From positions 1-34,705 of the forward strand of contig NZ_JABAII010000035.1 in NCBI RefSeq assembly GCF_012641405.1: a stretch of 34,705 bases of DNA, given 5' to 3'. Each line of letters starts with the position of its first letter. The first letter of the stretch is position 1. Source of the stretch: Rhizobium sp. P40RR-XXII. GTDB taxonomy: Bacteria > Pseudomonadota > Alphaproteobacteria > Rhizobiales > Rhizobiaceae. The notes beneath the pieces were generated by a model. That model saw only the letters and a list, made by a program, of their open reading frames with translations, searched no databases and was not told the origin of the DNA. A program made the translations under genes and the position numbers. This document shows, in pieces, positions 31,292 through 34,705 of this stretch.

Positions 31292-31831
31292 ATGAACATC
31301 GATCATAGAGGTGAGATCCTCATTTTGACCGGTACTCCGGGAGCGGGCAAAACAACGACGGCGTCGGCTCTGGCAGCTTTGAGCGGGTCATCGAAGGTGC
31401 ATCTGCATTCCGATGATTTCTGGCATTTTATAAAGCACGGGGCTATTAAACCGTACCTTCCAGAAGCGCACAGCCAGAACAAGGTTGTGCTTGATGTTTT
31501 GGCAAATGTCGCGGCCACCTACGCCAAAGGCGGCTATTTTGTCATCGTCGATGGCATTATCGGGCCTTGGTTTCTCGCCGCGTTTGAAGCGATCAGCTTT
31601 CCGATACACTACATCGTGCTTCGCCCACGCCTGGAGACTGCGATCGAGCGCTGCCGCAACCGAGGAGGAGATACGCTTTCCGATCCCGAACCCATCGCGG
31701 CGCTACACCAACAGTTCTCTGAACTCGGAACCCTCGAACGGCACGTTCTAGCGACCGAAGGCGATGATCGAGACGGCTTGGTGAAGCGGGTGATAGCAGC
31801 CTTGGACAGCAATAGGTTCCGACTGACGTGA
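31292..31831 (+). CDS. P-loop kinase/phosphotransferase-like protein
   Basis: 179 residues from ATG 31292. Walker A is LTGTPGAGKTTTA (about 12-24). SKVHLHSDDFWHFIKHGAIK with an acidic pair follows, then FVIVDGIIGPWF and YIVLRPRLETAIERCRNRGG with the lid-type arginines. This is the arrangement of shikimate kinase-like, chloramphenicol phosphotransferase-like and zeta-type small-molecule kinases. No antitoxin-like partner gene is next to it, which argues against a zeta toxin. The phosphate acceptor is unknown. The ribosome binding site is weak (AAGAG). Confidence 0.78.
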   Translation: MNIDHRGEILILTGTPGAGKTTTASALAALSGSSKVHLHSDDFWHFIKHGAIKPYLPEAHSQNKVVLDVLANVAATYAKGGYFVIVDGIIGPWFLAAFEAISFPIHYIVLRPRLETAIERCRNRGGDTLSDPEPIAALHQQFSELGTLERHVLATEGDDRDGLVKRVIAALDSNRFRLT

Positions 31832-31937
31832 GGGCGATCGGCGGCATGTCGGGACCGACTTCTGAAAGTCGCACACTGACGAAATTGGCGGGCGGTACTA
31901 TCTCAGTTGGTTCGAGCAGGCAAACAAAGCGTCCGCT

Positions 31938-31961
31938 AGCCCGCCTACGGAGAGGCGGGCT
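31938..31961. terminator. Hairpin between convergent genes
   Basis: AGCCCGCCT, loop ACGGAG, AGGCGGGCT: a perfect nine-pair stem located between the kinase gene (+) and the DUF982 gene (-). It can serve both directions; the T run is short on either side. Confidence 0.6.
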
Positions 31962-31977
31962 TCAGAAACGTGAGAGG

Positions 31978-32289
31978 CTATAAGGAGCCCCCACTCGCCA
32001 GTCGCATCGGCCGCACTTTCGGCGGTGCCTTCGATGGCGCCAGCACGGTTGGCATTCCGGCTTCGAGACACGCCGTCAGGAACGCTTCTCTCGCAATGAC
32101 AGCAGGCACGCTTCCATTGAGTGCGCCGCGGCAGGTCTTCACCGCGCGCTCGTGACGCTCACCATGCCGAAGGGGCCATTCATTTTCCAGAAAGTCCAGA
32201 GCGTCATAGACTCCTGTGAAAGTGCGCTCCAACCCGCATTGCAGCCGGATCGTCACCGGACGGATCCACAGAATATCGTTGAGTGGCAT
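31978..32289 (-). CDS. DUF982 family protein
   Basis: 103 residues from ATG 32289, chosen because AAAGGAGG lies seven bases upstream. The core DFLENEWPLRHGERHERAVK, then TCRGALNGSVPAVIAREAFL TAC is the hallmark of DUF982, a family largely confined to Rhizobiales and often multi-copy. No function is known. It is same-strand with the ABC exporter upstream of it, but their 79-base gap gives no proof of an operon. Confidence 0.85.
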   Translation of the reverse strand: MPLNDILWIRPVTIRLQCGLERTFTGVYDALDFLENEWPLRHGERHERAVKTCRGALNGSVPAVIAREAFLTACLEAGMPTVLAPSKAPPKVRPMRLASGGSL

Positions 32290-32367
32290 TTCGTTCCTCC
32301 TTTCCATGCCAAGGACCACTCCTGAGAACGATATTGTAACAGACGCTTGGCAGTTCAAGAGTTTGCG

Positions 32368-34158
32368 TCATGCCACCAGCCCCTTGGTCAGTTCGAGTGC
32401 CTGTCGTTCGAACAGCCTGCGGTAAATACCGTTATTAAGGCGAATGAGCGCTTGATGATCACCCTCTTCCACGATCTTTCCCTTGTCGAAGACCAACAGA
32501 CGATCCAGCGCCCGCACTGTCGAAAGGCGATGCGCGATCACGAGCGTCGTGCGGCCTTCCATAAGGCGTTCCATCGCCTGCTGGATCTGCACCTCGCTCT
32601 CGCTATCAAGGCTCGAGGTCGCCTCGTCCAGGATTAGAATGGGCGCGTCAGCCAGAAAGGCTCTGGCGATGGCGACACGCTGACGCTCTCCGCCGGACAA
32701 TTTGACGCCGCGCTCCCCTACCATCGTCTCATAGCCCTTCGGCAGGCTCATGATGAAATGATGTGCACTGGCCTGTTTCGCTGCATTCTCGATATCGCGC
32801 CGTGACGCGTTCGGCCGGCCATAGGCGATGTTTTCGGCGAGCGTGCGATGAAACAGGATCGGCTCCTGTTGCACGATGGCAATCTGGCTGCGCAGGCTCG
32901 ATTGCGTGACCTGGGCGATATCCTGTCCGTCAATTCGGATCGAACCGGACTTCACGTCATGGAGACGCTGGATGAGCTTGACGAAGGTCGTCTTGCCCGA
33001 GCCAGAGTGTCCGACCAATCCGACGCGCTCGCCCGGGTTGATGGTGACCGAGAAATCGTCATAGAGCGGTGTAGGATGGGCCCCGTATTGGAAGGTGACA
33101 CGATCGAACACGATTTCGCCCTTACCGATCGTGATGGCCTTCGCGTTCGGCTTGTCATCGATTCCGAGCGGTGTTTTGTCGAGCAGGACCAATTCTTCCA
33201 TGTCGTTGACGGCGCGTTGCAGGTTTCGAATGTCCTGGCCTACTGAGCGTAGATAGCCCTGCAGGACGAAAAACATTGCCAGCACGAATGTGATGTCGCC
33301 CGGCGTCGCCAGCCCCTGCTGCCACATGACAAGGCCGGTACCAAGAATGCCAGCCTGCATCGAGACCATCATGAAGCCCTGGATCGTGCCGTTCAGAGTC
33401 CCGCGCTTCCACGTCCGTCGCGTTCGGATGTCCCACTTGGCCAGCACATGGCGCAAGCGTTCCTCCTCGCGACGCTCAGCGCCGAAAGCCTTCACCACCG
33501 AGTTGCAGCTGATGGCATCCGCTAGCGCACCCCCCAGCTTGGTATCCCAGGCATTAGCAAGCTTTGCCGCCGGCGACACGTATCCCATGGAAAGAACGAC
33601 AGTCACGCCAATATAGATCAGCGATCCTGCAGCCACGATCAGCCCCATGATCGGCCAGTAACTGCCGAGCACGATACTGGCACCCACGAGCATGACGAGC
33701 GAGGGCAGCAAGGCTATCAGTAGCAGGTCGTTAAGCGAGTCGAGCGCCCACATGCCACGAGTGATCTTGCGAACCGTCGAGCCAGCGAAACTATTGGCAT
33801 GCCAATCGGTCGAGAAGCGCTGCACCTTGTGGAAGCCGTCATTGACCACGTCTGCCATGATGCGTAGCGTCAGACGGATGATCCCGTTGAAGATAAACCA
33901 GCGTAAAGCAACACTCGTCAGACCGAGGGTCACGACGATGGCGAAGGCACGGATCGCATCGCCAGACTTATTGCCGCTGGCAATTGCGTCGACGATCTGG
34001 CCGGAAAACACTGGCACCAGGACCTCGGCCAGGGTGCTTGTTATTACCAGCAGAATAATGATGCCCACCAGAGCGGGGCGATGGGTCCACTGACGAAAAA
34101 CAAAGCCGAGCACATTGCGATAAGCATCGGCACGGAAGTCGAACTTCTTGCGAGTCAT
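32368..34158 (-). CDS. ABC exporter, fused transmembrane and ATPase domains
   Basis: 596 residues from ATG 34158 (a GTG at 34218 would add 20). Residues about 20-330 hold six transmembrane helices of the type I exporter fold. The ATPase domain has Walker A GHSGSGKTT, the signature LSGGERQRVAIARAF, Walker B PILILDEATSSLD and the H-loop TLVIAHRLSTV. It is a complete half-transporter that would work as a homodimer, exporting a lipid, drug or peptide; the substrate is unknown. The 3' 350 or so bases of a paralogue survive as a pseudogene at 7414-7770. Confidence 0.92.
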   Translation of the reverse strand: MTRKKFDFRADAYRNVLGFVFRQWTHRPALVGIIILLVITSTLAEVLVPVFSGQIVDAIASGNKSGDAIRAFAIVVTLGLTSVALRWFIFNGIIRLTLRIMADVVNDGFHKVQRFSTDWHANSFAGSTVRKITRGMWALDSLNDLLLIALLPSLVMLVGASIVLGSYWPIMGLIVAAGSLIYIGVTVVLSMGYVSPAAKLANAWDTKLGGALADAISCNSVVKAFGAERREEERLRHVLAKWDIRTRRTWKRGTLNGTIQGFMMVSMQAGILGTGLVMWQQGLATPGDITFVLAMFFVLQGYLRSVGQDIRNLQRAVNDMEELVLLDKTPLGIDDKPNAKAITIGKGEIVFDRVTFQYGAHPTPLYDDFSVTINPGERVGLVGHSGSGKTTFVKLIQRLHDVKSGSIRIDGQDIAQVTQSSLRSQIAIVQQEPILFHRTLAENIAYGRPNASRRDIENAAKQASAHHFIMSLPKGYETMVGERGVKLSGGERQRVAIARAFLADAPILILDEATSSLDSESEVQIQQAMERLMEGRTTLVIAHRLSTVRALDRLLVFDKGKIVEEGDHQALIRLNNGIYRRLFERQALELTKGLVA

Positions 34159-34218
34159 TTTAACCAGTCCGGCTCCGTGTTTAGTCAGCCGGCCCCAAAA
34201 TCGAGAGTTAATAGACAC

Positions 34219-34649
34219 GGCCGGAACGGAAAACGAGCTAACCCCCGGCGGATTGGTTGAGTTGTGGGGAAACGAAAAACCGCATGACGTCGTGCCCCGT
34301 GGCGGGCAACGAACGGAAATGACCTAATTTCGGCTCATTCCGGATGGAAGCGTTTCGATGGATACTGGTGTCATGCAACGCCTCCTCTAATTGATTTGCA
34401 GCGATGGAAACTACTTACCGAACAAATTCGAGTTTGCCAACCCGGTTTTTCTACTTAGTGGGGAAAATGCCGGAGTGCCACACCATTTCGGCGCATGGCG
34501 CAATCGTGCGCATCTTGATTTCAATCGACGGACTAGGTCGCGAACTCATAAATGTTGGTATGAACTTGGGCTGGCGTGCTAGGAGGTGTGGACTCTTGGG
34601 TTTCCAAGGCTGAGCAAATCAGATTCAAGACTGTCTTTTGGAGGCAGTC
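34219..34649. other. Upstream region of the exporter and left end of an IS
   Basis: No gene recognised in 34219-34580. The sequence from about 34581 (GGAGGTGTGGACTCTTGG) may be the left terminal repeat of the IS5-type element whose transposase starts at 34650; it abuts CTAG, a plausible target site for this IS group. The exact IS border is uncertain. Confidence 0.4.
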
Positions 34650-34705
34650 ATGGGTGTTTTGGATCGTCTGATCCTTCGGGACGAACAGTGGGCGCGGATA
34701 GCGCA
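34650..34705 (+). mobile_element. Start of an IS5-family transposase gene, cut by the window edge
   Basis: ATG 34650 follows GGAGG at good spacing and reads MGVLDRLILRDEQWARIA to the end of the window. This matches the N-terminus of the IS5-family (IS427-group) transposases, which begin 'VLDRLVLRDDQWERI'. The remainder lies outside the window, so its state is unknown. Confidence 0.75.

Noticed and set aside
31292..31831. Zeta toxin
   Set aside because: No epsilon-like antitoxin is adjacent and the motifs fit small-molecule kinases generally.
1..34705. tRNA, rRNA or CRISPR features
   Set aside because: No regularly spaced repeats and no cloverleaf or rRNA-like sequence were found by eye; a dedicated search was not possible.

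Overview
The window looks like an accessory region (plasmid, chromid or island) of a member of the Rhizobiaceae (Rhizobium, Agrobacterium or Ensifer type). This rests on SyrB-like small regulators, a DUF982 protein, a dnaE2 remnant of alphaproteobacterial type, a fused LivM-LivG transporter subunit and GC-rich codon use. No rRNA, tRNA or CRISPR array was seen. Intact genes, mostly regulators paired with small redox enzymes or transporters, are interspersed with an unusual number of decayed genes and pieces of insertion sequences.

Layout. 0.5-1.8 kb: two tandem SyrB-like regulators. 2.0-2.9 kb: scar region with a truncated 2H phosphodiesterase (Acb1-like), a LysR fragment, a perfect 38-bp palindrome and the 3' end of dnaE2. 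2.9-4.4 kb: membrane diguanylate cyclase. 4.9-6.9 kb: LysR regulator divergent from a quinone oxidoreductase, with a clear dyad between them. 7.4-7.8 kb: broken copy of the 3' end of the ABC exporter that is intact at 32.4-34.2 kb. 7.9-10.6 kb: MocR regulator divergent from an MFS transporter. 10.7-11.8 kb: RibD/DHFR-like reductase and an AHSA1-type protein. 12.5-13.4 kb: broken parE, headless parD and broken amidase.

13.4-20.7 kb is the most coherent system: a minus-strand operon amiC-amiR, then a leader with tandem hairpins and an intrinsic terminator, then a nitrilase-superfamily hydrolase, a periplasmic binding protein, livH, a fused livM-livG, livF and the amidase pseudogene. I read it as an amide-sensing, antitermination-controlled uptake and hydrolysis pathway. 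AmiC would sense the amide and release AmiR, an ANTAR RNA-binding protein. AmiR would then stop the leader terminator from forming and allow the transporter and hydrolase genes to be transcribed.

20.9-23.0 kb: IS6-family scrap, the two-gene 'mobile mystery protein' A/B module (HTH plus Fic), and truncated TIGR02391-like and SDR genes. 23.0-25.9 kb: ArsR-type regulator, metallophosphoesterase and class V aminotransferase-fold enzyme. 25.9-29.9 kb: two NmrA-like NAD(P)-binding proteins, an HSL-type hydrolase and a small conserved-looking protein, with a LysR regulator divergent from the last of them. 29.9-30.9 kb: second IS6 remnant with its terminal repeat, then an antitoxin whose toxin has lost its 5' part. 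31.3-34.2 kb: P-loop kinase, DUF982 protein and ABC exporter. The right edge enters an IS5-type transposase gene.
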